NCBI GenBank assembly: GCA_902492455.1
Contig: CABULH010000007.1
Location: forward strand, 62,001-126,000
Source: an uncultured Oscillospiraceae bacterium
Lineage (GTDB): Bacteria; Bacillota; Clostridia; Oscillospirales; Acutalibacteraceae
DNA: 64,000 nt
Direction of reading: 5' to 3'
The notes beneath the pieces were generated by a model. The model had not been told where the DNA came from. It searched no databases and saw only the letters and a list, made by a program, of their open reading frames with translations. How positions within the stretch are numbered: the stretch's first letter is position 1; each line of letters starts with the position of its first letter. Shown here piece by piece: positions 8,107 through 18,177 of this stretch. The translations under genes and the position numbers were made by a program.

Positions 8107-9780
8107 ATGGACGGATTTAATGTACTGATGATTCTGCTTTTTTCGGCAATTGCGCTTTATGCTGTTACACGGCGCAGACAATTTCCGTTGGGGGATAAGA
8201 CGCTGGACGTACTGAATCAAAAACAATTTGAGTGGGTCTTCGTCGTCGGTGTGGTACTTTTCGGCGCCTTTCTGCGGCTCTATCTGCTGGGAACATTGCC
8301 GGCTGGTTTCAATCAAGACGAGGCTTCCATTGGTTACGACAGCTGGGCTATCGCCAATTACGGTATGGACCGCAACGGTGATATTCTGCCGGTTTATCCC
8401 ATCGCCTGGGGGGCGGGACATGGTCCGCTGTATACATATACCGCTGCGGTGTTTATCAAGCTCTTCGGCCTGACCCCATTTGTCTACCGTTTGCCCAACG
8501 CGCTGATGGGCGTTGCTTCGCTGCCCATTTTTTATCTGCTGCTTAAGCGGGTGTGGGGGAGGGTGGCAGGGTATGTAGGTCTGGCTTTTTTGGCCCTGAC
8601 ACCGTGGCATATTATGCTCTCACGCTGGGGACTGGATTCCAATCCGTTGCCTTTTATGCTGTTGCTGGGTGCTTATTGGCTGGTGCTTGCCGCCGATACC
8701 TATAAGACCCGATGGTATTTGCTGGCGGCCGCCGCCCTTTCTCTTTCCATGTATGCTTATGGATCGGCACTTGTGGTTGTTCCAGTAATGCTGCTGCTTC
8801 TGCTTCCGTATCTGCTGCTTCATAGACGGCTGAATTGGAAACAACTGCTGCTTTCCGGGCTGACATTTGCCCTGTTGGCACTGCCGCTTGGACTCTTTTA
8901 TATCATCAATTATTTCGATCTTCCGGAGATTTCTACCTCCTTTTTTACAATTCCCCGGCTGACAGTCATCCGTTCGGAAAGTGTTTTTCTTAAATTCGAT
9001 CATACCTTCTGGAGCAATGTTCTGCAGAATATTCAAAGCTTAATCCGCGTATTAACCACCGGATCACCGGATTTGATCTGGAACGTAGCGCCGGATTTTT
9101 ATACGGTTTATGTGTTTACCTTTCCCCTTATGTTTATCGGTATGATCCGCAGCTTCCGGAGGGCCGTCAATTTTCGCGAATTTTCCCGTGAAACGGTTAT
9201 GTGCGCCTGGTTTCTCGGCGCGGTGCTGCTGGCGCTGCTGATTAAGCAGAATATCAACCGGCTCAGCGTTCTGTTCATCCCGCAGGTTTATTTCATCACC
9301 CTTGGGTTGGTTTATCTTGTCCAGCATTTCCGCCAGGCGTTTGCTCTGGCAAGCGCTGCGGTAATCGGTGCTGCCGCCATGTTTTGTACCTATTACTTTA
9401 CGGTATACAAGGATGATATCAGCGCCAGTTTTATGGAGGGTTTTGGGGAAGCGGTTCAATATGCCGATTCTCTGGAAAGCGAAACGATGTATGTCACTGC
9501 CAAAGGGGTCAACGGCGGCTATATTCTGACCCTCTTTTTCGCGCAGACGCCCCCTCAGGACTTTTTGAATACGGTGGTTTACTATGACGAAAACGCAGAA
9601 TTCCGTCAGGCGGCTTCTTACGGGAAATATGTTTTCCATCTGCCCGCTGATGCGGTGAGTCCGGCACATCAGGACGACGTGTTCGTTGTCAATACAGCAG
9701 AATTGGGTCAATTTTCGGCAGAGACATACGATATCAGGCTGTTTAAAAATTTCGCTGTGGTGCAGTATCATGGCGAGTAG
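8107..9780 (+). CDS. Glycosyltransferase family 39 (ArnT/PMT-like) membrane protein
   Basis: Integral membrane enzyme expected to move a sugar from a polyprenyl-phosphate donor to an extracytoplasmic acceptor. It has an N-terminal anchor (about 5-21), about ten further membrane segments, and the family acidic motif in the first outer loop (FNQDEASIGYD, near residue 73). Roughly the last 110 residues form a soluble outer domain. At 557 residues it is full length. The donor and acceptor cannot be told from sequence. GGAGGCGAG precedes the ATG. Confidence 0.85.
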   Translation: MDGFNVLMILLFSAIALYAVTRRRQFPLGDKTLDVLNQKQFEWVFVVGVVLFGAFLRLYLLGTLPAGFNQDEASIGYDSWAIANYGMDRNGDILPVYPIAWGAGHGPLYTYTAAVFIKLFGLTPFVYRLPNALMGVASLPIFYLLLKRVWGRVAGYVGLAFLALTPWHIMLSRWGLDSNPLPFMLLLGAYWLVLAADTYKTRWYLLAAAALSLSMYAYGSALVVVPVMLLLLLPYLLLHRRLNWKQLLLSGLTFALLALPLGLFYIINYFDLPEISTSFFTIPRLTVIRSESVFLKFDHTFWSNVLQNIQSLIRVLTTGSPDLIWNVAPDFYTVYVFTFPLMFIGMIRSFRRAVNFREFSRETVMCAWFLGAVLLALLIKQNINRLSVLFIPQVYFITLGLVYLVQHFRQAFALASAAVIGAAAMFCTYYFTVYKDDISASFMEGFGEAVQYADSLESETMYVTAKGVNGGYILTLFFAQTPPQDFLNTVVYYDENAEFRQAASYGKYVFHLPADAVSPAHQDDVFVVNTAELGQFSAETYDIRLFKNFAVVQYHGE

Positions 9781-9823
9781 CAAGAAACCTTTGTAAAAAA
9801 GAGAAAATTTGTAAGGGATACTC

Positions 9824-9853
9824 TTGCACTTGTCCGGGTAAAAATGGTATGAT
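9824..9853 (+). promoter_or_regulatory. Sigma-A promoter of glyA
   Basis: TTGCAC (9824-9829), an 18-base spacer and TATGAT (9848-9853), lying 35 bases before the glyA start. Confidence 0.75.
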
Positions 9854-9888
9854 TAAAAATATTCGTGTATAAAGGGGATTGTGCGAGC

Positions 9889-11139
9889 ATGTTTGAGAAT
9901 CTGATGGATACGATTGGTTTTGTCAAGGATACCGATCCGGAGGTCGGTGCGGCAATGGAGCAGGAGCTGTTCCGCCAGCGCCGCAATCTGGAACTGATCG
10001 CATCGGAAAACATCGTTTCACCGGCCGTGATGGCGGCTATGGGCAGCGTCCTGACGAACAAGTATGCGGAAGGATATCCCGGCAAACGGTACTACGGTGG
10101 CTGTCAGGACGTGGATGTGGTGGAAAATATCGCCCGTGATCGTGCCTGCAAGCTGTTCGGCGCTGAACACGCCAATGTTCAGCCCCATTCCGGCGCCCAG
10201 GCCAATCAAGCCGCTTATTTTGCCTTGATTGAGCCCGGCGATACTGTATTGGGAATGAACCTGGCTCACGGCGGCCATCTGACGCACGGTTCTCCGGTGA
10301 ATTTCTCCGGCAAGCTGTACAATTTCGTTCCCTATGGAGTGGATGAGGAAACCGGTTATATCGATTACGATGTGGTGATGGCTCTGGCGAAGGAGCACAA
10401 ACCCAAACTGATCGTGGCGGGAGCCAGTGCCTATCCCCGGGAAATCCGTTTTGATAAGCTGCGGGAAATTGCCGATGCCTGCGGCGCCAAATTGATGGTG
10501 GATATGGCGCATATCGCCGGCCTGGTGGCCACCGGCCATCATATGAATCCCGTGCCCTATGCCGATGTCGTAACCACCACCACCCATAAGACGCTCCGTG
10601 GCCCTCGCGGCGGTATGATCCTCTGTCGGGAGGAGTTGGCCAAAGCCATTGATAAATCGGTATTTCCCGGCTCACAGGGTGGTCCGCTGATGCATGTCAT
10701 CGCCGCTAAGGCTGTTTGCTTTGGCGAAGCGCTGTCTCCTGCTTTCCAGTCTTATCAGGATCAGATCTGCAAAAATGCCAAGGCGCTGGCCGCTGGTCTG
10801 CTGAACCGGGGACTCAAGCTGGTTTCCGGCGGCACGGACAATCATCTGATGCTGATGGATCTGCGGGAAACAGGCATCACCGGCAAGGAACTGGAGCATC
10901 GGTTGGACGAAGTATATATTACCGTCAATAAAAACACGATTCCCAATGAGCCCCTTTCGCCTTTCGTCACCAGCGGTATTCGTATCGGTACGCCTGCGGT
11001 TACCAGCCGCGGTTTGAAGGAAGCGGACATGGAACTGATCGCCGGCTTTATCGCTGATGCCATTGAAGATTTCGAGGGCAGAGCGGAGGCAATCCGTGCT
11101 GGTGTAAACGAACTTTGCGGCCGTTATCCTCTGTATTGA
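9889..11139 (+). CDS. glyA: Serine hydroxymethyltransferase
   Basis: PLP enzyme that interconverts serine plus tetrahydrofolate with glycine plus methylene-tetrahydrofolate, the main one-carbon source. Family blocks seen are LIASENIVSPAV, NVQPHSGAQAN, MVDMAHIAGLVA and the PLP-lysine motif TTTTHKTLRGPRGG. At 416 residues it is full length. The ATG at 9889 is preceded by AAAGGGG; the upstream GTG would add eight unlikely residues. It has its own promoter. Confidence 0.98.
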   Translation: MFENLMDTIGFVKDTDPEVGAAMEQELFRQRRNLELIASENIVSPAVMAAMGSVLTNKYAEGYPGKRYYGGCQDVDVVENIARDRACKLFGAEHANVQPHSGAQANQAAYFALIEPGDTVLGMNLAHGGHLTHGSPVNFSGKLYNFVPYGVDEETGYIDYDVVMALAKEHKPKLIVAGASAYPREIRFDKLREIADACGAKLMVDMAHIAGLVATGHHMNPVPYADVVTTTTHKTLRGPRGGMILCREELAKAIDKSVFPGSQGGPLMHVIAAKAVCFGEALSPAFQSYQDQICKNAKALAAGLLNRGLKLVSGGTDNHLMLMDLRETGITGKELEHRLDEVYITVNKNTIPNEPLSPFVTSGIRIGTPAVTSRGLKEADMELIAGFIADAIEDFEGRAEAIRAGVNELCGRYPLY

Positions 11140-11165
11140 GATAAACGGGATGGGGGACGACAGGA

Positions 11166-11897
11166 ATGCCTTGCTTTGACGGATCGATTTTTTCTTGTGC
11201 ATTGGGAATGACGACCTCCCTTCGTATTTCCCTGCCGGATCGTTTCCTCATAGAGCAGGAGTCCGCGGCACTGCCCGTTCTGTACCTTCTTCATGGGCTG
11301 TCCGACGATCACACCGCCTGGAGCCGCCGAACCAGTGTGGAACGGTACGCAGAGTCAGCAGGAATCGCTGTCGTAATGCCGGAGGTGCAGCGTAGCTTTT
11401 ACACCGACATGGTTTACGGCCTGCGGTATTTTACCTATATTGCCGAAGAGCTGCCAGCTCTCTGCCGGCGGCTGTTCCCCTTGTCGGAGCGGCGGGAGGA
11501 TACTTTCATCGCCGGCAACTCCATGGGCGGCTATGGAGCGCTGAAAGCGGCTCTGCGTTTTCCGGAACGATTCGGCGCTGCGGCGTCATTTTCCGGCGCT
11601 GTTGACGTGAAAAAACGGTTTGATGCACATCGTGGGGAATTTCAGGCTATTAACAACGGCCGCCTTAAGCCGGAGGACGATTTGTTTGTCTTATCGGAGC
11701 AAATCGACCCGGCTGCCAGTCCGCGGCTTTTTATGACCTGTGGGTTATCTGATTTCTTGCTGACGGATAATCGACAGCTGCGGGATCGGATGATTTCCCG
11801 TGGTCTGCCGCTATCCTATGATGAGCAGGAAGGCGGACACGATTGGGAATACTGGGATAATCGTATTGGGGAACTGATTCCCCGGCTGATAGGATAA
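11166..11897 (+). CDS. Esterase D-type alpha/beta hydrolase
   Basis: A 243-residue serine esterase of the PF00756 type (tributyrin esterase or S-formylglutathione hydrolase-like). The oxyanion loop is LLHGLSDDHTAW (41-52) and the nucleophile elbow GNSMGG places Ser119. An aspartate in the TCGLSDFLL region and the final His in EGGHDWEYW complete the triad. There is no signal peptide, so it is cytosolic. It lies 26 bases after glyA and 15 before rarA and is probably co-transcribed. The substrate is unknown. Confidence 0.88.
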   Translation: MPCFDGSIFSCALGMTTSLRISLPDRFLIEQESAALPVLYLLHGLSDDHTAWSRRTSVERYAESAGIAVVMPEVQRSFYTDMVYGLRYFTYIAEELPALCRRLFPLSERREDTFIAGNSMGGYGALKAALRFPERFGAAASFSGAVDVKKRFDAHRGEFQAINNGRLKPEDDLFVLSEQIDPAASPRLFMTCGLSDFLLTDNRQLRDRMISRGLPLSYDEQEGGHDWEYWDNRIGELIPRLIG

Positions 11898-11912
11898 AGG
11901 GGCGAAGTACAA

Positions 11913-13184
11913 ATGGCGGCACCATTAGCCGACCGAATGCGGCCGGAAACCCTGGACGACATTGTGGGGCAGAAACATCTGCTGGCGCCGGGAAAGGCTC
12001 TGCGCACCATTATTGAATCCGGACGGATTCCCAATCTGATTTTTTACGGTCCGTCAGGGGTGGGAAAGACCACCCTTGCCAGCATCATTGCCCGCCGCAC
12101 CGATATGCGGCTGCACAAGCTCAACGGCACCACCGCTTCCACCGCGGATATCAAAGCTGTGGTGGAGGAGGTGGATACCCTGGCTGGGGTAGGGGGCATC
12201 TTGCTGTATCTGGACGAGATTCAATACTTCAACAAGAAGCAGCAGCAAACCCTGCTGGAGCACATTGAGAACGGCAACATCACCCTTATCGCTTCCACCA
12301 CGGAAAACCCATATTTTTATGTATACGGCGCCATTCTCAGCCGGTCCACGGTATTTGAATTCAAATCCGTGGATAAGGAAGACGTGGAACGGGCGGTGGA
12401 ACGCGCCTTCCGTTTTCTGGAGCAGGAACAGGGCAGTCCCGTCACAGCAGGACCGGAAGTGGTGGCGCATATCGCCGCTGCCTGCGGCGGTGATGTGCGC
12501 AAGGCCATCAACGCGGTGGAACTGTGCGTGTTGGCCACCCCGCCGGATGCGGACGCCGCCCGGTTGGTGTCGCTGGATACGGCTCAGCAGCTGGCTCAGC
12601 GCAGCGCTTTGCGATATGATCGGGAAGGGGATGAGCACTATGACATCATCTCCGCTTATCAAAAATCCATGCGGGGTTCTGACCCGGATGCGGCGCTGCA
12701 TTATCTGGCCCGGCTGCTGGAGGCTGGAGATCTGCCCTCCGCCTGCCGGCGGCTGATGGTCTGCGCCTGTGAGGATGTGGGGCTGGCTTACCCTATGATT
12801 ATTCCCATCGTTAAAGCGGCGGTGGATGCAGCAATGCAGGTAGGATTGCCGGAGGCGTGCCTGCCGTTGGCGGACGCGGTGGTGCTGGTGGCCACAGCGC
12901 CAAAATCCAATTCCGCTCACAACGCGATTTTGGCCGCGATGGAAGATGTCCGCGCCGGAAAATCCGGACCGATTCCCCGGCAGCTGCAAAATAAACACTA
13001 CGATGGAGAGGATAATCCGCACAAGGGGCAGTTTTATCTTTATCCCCACGAATTCCCGGATCATTGGACGGCTCAGCAATACCTGCCGGATATTCTCAAG
13101 GATACGGTGTATTATATCCCCGGCGATAATAAGAACGAACAGGCGTATGCGGCGTACTGGAGTAAAATCAAGCACAGAAAGTGA
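11913..13184 (+). CDS. rarA: Replication-associated recombination protein A (RarA/MgsA)
   Basis: Clamp-loader-like AAA+ ATPase that acts at stalled replication forks. Walker A GPSGVGKTT is near residue 46, Walker B/sensor LDEIQYFNKKQQ near 99, an arginine-finger region AILSRSTVFEF near 140, and the C-terminal tetramerisation domain KHYDGEDNPHKGQ is present. At 423 residues it is full length. Confidence 0.96.
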   Translation: MAAPLADRMRPETLDDIVGQKHLLAPGKALRTIIESGRIPNLIFYGPSGVGKTTLASIIARRTDMRLHKLNGTTASTADIKAVVEEVDTLAGVGGILLYLDEIQYFNKKQQQTLLEHIENGNITLIASTTENPYFYVYGAILSRSTVFEFKSVDKEDVERAVERAFRFLEQEQGSPVTAGPEVVAHIAAACGGDVRKAINAVELCVLATPPDADAARLVSLDTAQQLAQRSALRYDREGDEHYDIISAYQKSMRGSDPDAALHYLARLLEAGDLPSACRRLMVCACEDVGLAYPMIIPIVKAAVDAAMQVGLPEACLPLADAVVLVATAPKSNSAHNAILAAMEDVRAGKSGPIPRQLQNKHYDGEDNPHKGQFYLYPHEFPDHWTAQQYLPDILKDTVYYIPGDNKNEQAYAAYWSKIKHRK

Positions 13185-13209
13185 CTGTGCCGGATATTGA
13201 GGAGGAACC

Positions 13210-14790
13210 ATGACAAAAGAACAAGTTTGCATTCTCATTGCCATGGCGGTGTATATGATCGCCGTGGTGGTCATCGGCGTGATCTATGCCAGGCGAAACC
13301 GTACAGCGGACGATTTTTACCTGGGCGGACGAAAGCTCGGCCCTTTGGTGACGGCTATGAGCGCCGAGGCCTCGGATATGAGCAGCTGGCTGCTGATGGG
13401 CCTGCCGGGACTGGCGTATCTCACTGGTATTTCCGATGCCGGATGGACGGCTATCGGTCTCGCGGTGGGTACATATGTCAATTGGCTGGTAGTGTCCAAG
13501 CGGCTACGCCGCTATACGGTGGCAGCGAAGAATTCCATCACCCTGCCAGACTTTTTCTCCAACCGTTACGGCGATAAATACCGTATTCTCATGTGTGTGG
13601 CCGCTTTGGTGATTCTGATCTTTTTTGTTCCTTATACGGCCTCCGGCTTCGCCGCTTGCGGCCGGTTGTTCAGCAGCCTGTTTGACGTTCCTTATTTCGG
13701 CGCTATGCTGGTGAGCGCCGTCGTCATCGTGGCCTATACGGCTATCGGCGGTTTCCTGGCCGCCAGCGCTACCGATCTGATGCAAGGCATTCTCATGTCT
13801 GTGGCGCTGGTGGTGGTGCTGGTATTCGGCGTTGTAACCGCCGGCGGTATGGATGCGGTGATGGATAATGCCCGGAGCCTTCCTGGGTTTCTCAGCATGG
13901 TGGATTCCTATTCCCCACAAACTGGCAGCAGCACTCCTTATGGCGGTTTAACTATTGTCTCCATGATGGCGTGGGGTCTGGGTTATTTCGGTATGCCTCA
14001 TGTTCTGCTGCGTTTTATGGCGATCCGGGATGAGAAGCAGCTGAAAACCTCCCGGCGGATTGCCACCGGTTGGGTGCTGATCTCCCTGGCGGCAGCGGTG
14101 TTCATCGGCATTATCGGCGCGGCTGCCATACCGGAATTGGTGGATCGCGGCAGTCTCATCGGTGCGGATACGGCGACGCTGGACAAAGCCACCGCCACTT
14201 CGGAAACCATCTTCATCAGCATCGCCCACAAACTGGGGCAGAGCGGTATTTTCCCGGCTCTGGCCGCCGGTCTGATTCTGGCGGGAATTCTGGCGGCAAC
14301 CATGTCCACGGCGGATTCTCAGCTGCTAGCTGCATCCTCCAGCATTTCACAGAACTTCTTCCGCGGAATCATCTGCAAGAAAGCCAGTGATAAAACAGCC
14401 ATGTGGGTGGCTAGGGGAACCGTTATTCTTATCGCCATTATTTCCGTCATCATCGCCGCTAATCCAGACAGTTCCATCTTCGGTATTGTTTCTTTTGCCT
14501 GGGCGGGATTCGGCGCGGCCTTCGGACCGGTGATGCTCTTTGCGCTGTTCTGGAAGCGGAGCAACCTGTGGGGAGCGCTGGCCGGCATGATTTCCGGCGG
14601 CACCATGGTGTTTATCTGGAAATTTCTATTGAAACCCCTGGGAGGCGTTTGGGGGATCTATGAGCTGCTGCCGGCTTTTATCGTGGCGTGTATATTCATC
14701 GTCGTAGTGAGCCTTCTCACCCCGCCGCCATCCAAGGAGATAACCGATACGTTTGATCTGGCAGCTTCCAAAGAGCCGCTTGGAGAGTAA
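13210..14790 (+). CDS. putP: Sodium/proline symporter (SSS family)
   Basis: Sodium-coupled solute importer with about 13 membrane helices. The N-terminal DFYLGGRKLGPLVTAMSAEAS, GLPGLAYLTG and SNRYGDKYR segments, and the sodium-site helix ATMSTADSQLL, match PutP rather than the pantothenate or glucose branches. At 526 residues it is slightly longer than the typical protein of about 500. A GGAGG site precedes the ATG, and the gene is followed by its own terminator. Confidence 0.93.
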   Translation: MTKEQVCILIAMAVYMIAVVVIGVIYARRNRTADDFYLGGRKLGPLVTAMSAEASDMSSWLLMGLPGLAYLTGISDAGWTAIGLAVGTYVNWLVVSKRLRRYTVAAKNSITLPDFFSNRYGDKYRILMCVAALVILIFFVPYTASGFAACGRLFSSLFDVPYFGAMLVSAVVIVAYTAIGGFLAASATDLMQGILMSVALVVVLVFGVVTAGGMDAVMDNARSLPGFLSMVDSYSPQTGSSTPYGGLTIVSMMAWGLGYFGMPHVLLRFMAIRDEKQLKTSRRIATGWVLISLAAAVFIGIIGAAAIPELVDRGSLIGADTATLDKATATSETIFISIAHKLGQSGIFPALAAGLILAGILAATMSTADSQLLAASSSISQNFFRGIICKKASDKTAMWVARGTVILIAIISVIIAANPDSSIFGIVSFAWAGFGAAFGPVMLFALFWKRSNLWGALAGMISGGTMVFIWKFLLKPLGGVWGIYELLPAFIVACIFIVVVSLLTPPPSKEITDTFDLAASKEPLGE

Positions 14791-14805
14791 TTTTGACACG
14801 GACTG

Positions 14806-14837
14806 AGAAAAGGGACGGCCCATGGCCGTCCCTTTTT
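14806..14837 (+). terminator. Rho-independent terminator after putP
   Basis: A 12-bp stem (AAAGGGACGGCC with its complement) around CAT is followed by a T run. It lies between putP and the radical SAM gene. Confidence 0.88.
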
Positions 14838-14849
14838 CAAGGAGTTTTT

Positions 14850-16559
14850 ATGAAAGTCTTGATTTGTTCGCTGAATTCCCAGTATATTCACTCTTCACTG
14901 GCACCATGGTGTCTAGCGGCAGGAATGGAAAAATGGGGGCATCCATCCATTGAAACGGAAATACTGGAAGGAACTATTAATCAGCGTCCGGAGGATATCC
15001 GACGAAAATTAAAGGAATGCTGCGCGGATATGGTGGGATTCTGCTGCTATATCTGGAATATCACGTTGGTAAAGCAGCTTACAGAACAGCTGAAAAGAGA
15101 CCGGCCGGAAACAATAGTGGTTCTGGGCGGACCGGAGGCTGCCTTCCGGGCGGATGAGATTTTACAAAATTGGCCGGAAGTGAATTATGTACAGACAGGC
15201 GAGGGGGAATCAACCTTTGCCGAACTGGCCAACCGGCTGCGTATACAAGCAGATGTGGAAGGAATTCCCGGGTTATGCTACCGAACACCAGATGGCCGGC
15301 GGATGATTCAACCGCCCTATCGTTTGCCAGAACAGCCTCCGTCCCCCTATACCAACCGTTATTTTGCCGCCCTGCAAGGGCGGATTGCCTATCTGGAAAC
15401 TTCACGCGGCTGTCCCTTTTCCTGTGCTTTTTGTCTCTCAGGCCGGGAGGATCCGGTGCGTTTCTTTGATCTGGAACAGGCGAAAGCCAATATGCTGCTT
15501 TTAGCCCATTCCGGCGCCCGAACCATCAAGCTGGTGGATCGCACCTTCAACTGCCATCCTGGACGGGCAAAGGCCTTGTTTGCCTTTTTGATTCAGGCAG
15601 AAAAAGACGGGGAGATTCCTCATGGCGTATGTTTCCACTTTGAGGTAGCGGCGGATTTATTCGATGAGGCAACGCTGGAATTGCTGGCTGCCGCTCCTAA
15701 GGGGCTGATTCAGCTGGAGGCGGGATTGCAGAGCTTTCATCGTCCGACGCTGGAAGCTGTCACGCGAAAAACCGATTTGGAGAGACTTTGCAGCAATCTG
15801 ACAAAGCTGTTGATTCCGGGAAATATCCATGTACATATCGATCTGATCGCGGGATTGCCGGAGGAAACCGCGGAGATTTTTCGAGATTCCTTCGACAAGG
15901 CTTACAGCTTGTCACCGAATATGCTCCAGTTGGGATTTTTGAAGCTGCTTCATGGTTCCCGATTACGGGCACAAACGGATGATTTCGGCTATCTTTATTC
16001 GGATTGTCCTCCCTACGAGATAGAGGCTACCCGCTGGCTCGCCAAGGAAGAATTGAAGCGGCTGCACAGTACAGAGAAAGCGCTGGACCGACTGTATAAC
16101 AGCGGCCGCTTCCGACTGACCCTGGAATATGTGCTGAAGAAGACGCATATGCGGCCCTTTGATCTTTTTGAAAGCATAGGTGAGACATGGAAAAGGTGCG
16201 GCGGTATCGATGGGGTATCTCTGGACGAGCTGACAGAACGTGTCTGGGCGATTTTGTCAAGGTATCGAGGCGTTGACCAAGCGGAGCTGCGGGATGCCAT
16301 GGCCTGTGATATTTTCCGCAGCCGCCGCGGGGGACTTTTGTCCCCATGCTTGTATCGGGAAGACCGTAGATTAAAAAAGTTCAAACGGGCTGCAGCTGTT
16401 TTATCGGAGTATCAAGATGCTGATATTCAGCGCAACGTTCTTATTCTGGAAAGCCGAAAAAACGAGGCGGTGATCGCGGAATATAGAGACCGTGATCCAG
16501 TGACTGGTTGGTATCCTCTGATATTGATAGATACGGATCAACTGGAAAGGGTTCTATAA
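14850..16559 (+). CDS. B12-binding radical SAM protein (DUF4080 type)
   Basis: Residues about 1-130 form a cobalamin-binding-like Rossmann domain (VLICSLNSQYIHSSLAPWCL, VVLGGPEA). The radical SAM core follows, with CX3CX2C ligands in SRGCPFSCAFC (near 184) and a second motif HIDLIAGLPEET. The C-terminal third fits DUF4080. The family is widespread in Clostridia with no settled substrate; some relatives methylate or modify tRNA or lipids. The 569-residue frame starts at the ATG after AAGGAG; upstream codons overlap the putP terminator. Confidence 0.88.
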   Translation: MKVLICSLNSQYIHSSLAPWCLAAGMEKWGHPSIETEILEGTINQRPEDIRRKLKECCADMVGFCCYIWNITLVKQLTEQLKRDRPETIVVLGGPEAAFRADEILQNWPEVNYVQTGEGESTFAELANRLRIQADVEGIPGLCYRTPDGRRMIQPPYRLPEQPPSPYTNRYFAALQGRIAYLETSRGCPFSCAFCLSGREDPVRFFDLEQAKANMLLLAHSGARTIKLVDRTFNCHPGRAKALFAFLIQAEKDGEIPHGVCFHFEVAADLFDEATLELLAAAPKGLIQLEAGLQSFHRPTLEAVTRKTDLERLCSNLTKLLIPGNIHVHIDLIAGLPEETAEIFRDSFDKAYSLSPNMLQLGFLKLLHGSRLRAQTDDFGYLYSDCPPYEIEATRWLAKEELKRLHSTEKALDRLYNSGRFRLTLEYVLKKTHMRPFDLFESIGETWKRCGGIDGVSLDELTERVWAILSRYRGVDQAELRDAMACDIFRSRRGGLLSPCLYREDRRLKKFKRAAAVLSEYQDADIQRNVLILESRKNEAVIAEYRDRDPVTGWYPLILIDTDQLERVL

Positions 16560-16570
16560 AAAGCCTCAAC

Positions 16571-16605
16571 AAAAAACGGTCGGAAACATCCGACCGTTTT
16601 TTTGT
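16571..16605. terminator. Bidirectional terminator
   Basis: A perfect 14-bp stem with AACA loop is flanked by A6 and T7. It separates the convergent radical SAM gene and the SpoVB-like gene. Confidence 0.92.
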
Positions 16606-16608
16606 TAT

Positions 16609-18150
16609 TCAGTTGATCTTCCGAAAAGAGGTCTGTCGCAGCTCTTCCTTGGTTACACAGCCGGTCATGATCAGGAGTACACCATACAACAGCACCGCTG
16701 CCACTCCCACTATACATAGGTTGGGAAGCCGGGAAAGGGCGCCTATAAAAGGAATACGGTTCATCAGCAGCGCCACGGCCCCGGATGTGGCCATAGCCAG
16801 CACCGGTTTGATAATCCAGCGGCCCCACTGCAGCTTCACACCAGTAATACTAAGCAGCCGATGGATATTCAAAAAGGAAGTCAGCAGATTGCTGACAATC
16901 ATCACGAAAAGGAAACCTTCCATGCCGCGGATGGGCACCAAAACCACAATCAGGATAATGCGGATCACCGAATCCGCCACACTATATTTTAAGGAACTGA
17001 CCTGCTGATTGAGTCCTTTTAAAATTCCGTCCACCACGCTTTCCAGATACATCACCGGCATCAGCGGCGCCAGCACCTGAAGCAGGAACCCCACCTCTTC
17101 ACTGTTGTAAATCAGCAGCCCCAGATCCTTGGCAAAGAGAACAAAGATACCGCTGATCAAAATGGAAGCAGTAAGAGTGATGTGCAGTGTCCGATTGATG
17201 GTGCGCTCCACACGGTTCCTCTGCTGTAAAGCATTGGCCTCAGAGATTTCCGGTATCAGTAAGGTAGACATGGAGGTCAGAAAGGAAGAGGGGAAAAAAA
17301 GAAGCGGCATTGCCATGCCCTTAAGCATGCCGAATTCGGAAAGGGATTGTTCTTTGGAGGCGTTGTAGCGCGTCAGACAGTCCGGAACCAGAATATTTTC
17401 AATAGTACGAAGAATGGTATTGAGATATCGCCCGGCTGTAATAGGCACGGCGATGGCCAGCAGTTTGCGCACCACGCCCTTGGATTGCTTCCGATCCATC
17501 GTAGGGGTGCGCAGCTTGCGTTTATCCAGCATATAGCTGCAGCCAAGATAAATACAAGATGCCGTTTCCGCCAAGGTGTCGCCAATCATCACCGCCATGC
17601 AAGCGTAAGCGATTCCCTTTTCAGCAAACTGACCGATCAGCAGCATCACCACGGCAATGCGAACAAGCTGCTCGAATATCTGAGAGCGGGAAGGGCTGGA
17701 TGCGTTGCGCCGGGCGATAAAATATCCTCGCAGACAGGAGGTAATGCCCATAAACGGCAGGCTGGGGGTCAGAATTTTCAGGGCGGGGATCGCCCGAGCG
17801 TCCTTCAACCAAACGTTGCCGATGAAATCCGCACCGAAGAATACCAGCGCCGCTGAAGCCACTCCGATGAGGACACTGAGCAGCACCGCCCGCCGCAGAA
17901 TCCGCAGCACAGATTTTTTTGTTCCGGTGGCCAACTCGTCCGTCACCATACGGGTTACGGCGGTACAGATACCGGAAGAAGCAAAGGTCGCCGCCAGCAC
18001 ATAAATGGAGAAAATCAGCTGGTACAGCCCCATGCCTTCAGCACCAATTTTATTGGACATATATATCCGGAAAAATATGCCGATTGTCCGCAAAATCAGT
18101 GCTGTAACCGTCATGATAAAAGCGTTTTTAATAAATACTTTCTTATTCAA
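16609..18150 (-). CDS. SpoVB-like polysaccharide/lipid flippase (MOP superfamily)
   Basis: A 513-residue protein with about 14 membrane helices of the SpoVB/MurJ/RfbX group, which flips lipid-linked wall precursors or polysaccharide units. The N-terminal IGIFFRIYMSNKIGAEGMGL is typical of SpoVB. The domains run as two seven-helix halves. In spore formers SpoVB is needed for cortex synthesis; a vegetative role is possible too. The start is TTG with GGGGTG upstream. It is the last of four minus-strand envelope genes. Confidence 0.88.
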   Translation of the reverse strand: MNKKVFIKNAFIMTVTALILRTIGIFFRIYMSNKIGAEGMGLYQLIFSIYVLAATFASSGICTAVTRMVTDELATGTKKSVLRILRRAVLLSVLIGVASAALVFFGADFIGNVWLKDARAIPALKILTPSLPFMGITSCLRGYFIARRNASSPSRSQIFEQLVRIAVVMLLIGQFAEKGIAYACMAVMIGDTLAETASCIYLGCSYMLDKRKLRTPTMDRKQSKGVVRKLLAIAVPITAGRYLNTILRTIENILVPDCLTRYNASKEQSLSEFGMLKGMAMPLLFFPSSFLTSMSTLLIPEISEANALQQRNRVERTINRTLHITLTASILISGIFVLFAKDLGLLIYNSEEVGFLLQVLAPLMPVMYLESVVDGILKGLNQQVSSLKYSVADSVIRIILIVVLVPIRGMEGFLFVMIVSNLLTSFLNIHRLLSITGVKLQWGRWIIKPVLAMATSGAVALLMNRIPFIGALSRLPNLCIVGVAAVLLYGVLLIMTGCVTKEELRQTSFRKIN

Positions 18151-18177
18151 CCATCACACCCCGTCCAGGGCAGCACC

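Noticed and set aside
12054..13274. Open frame of 406 codons antisense to rarA
   Set aside because: It is a shadow of the GC-rich rarA codons; His/Gln/Arg-rich, no ribosome site, no known motifs.
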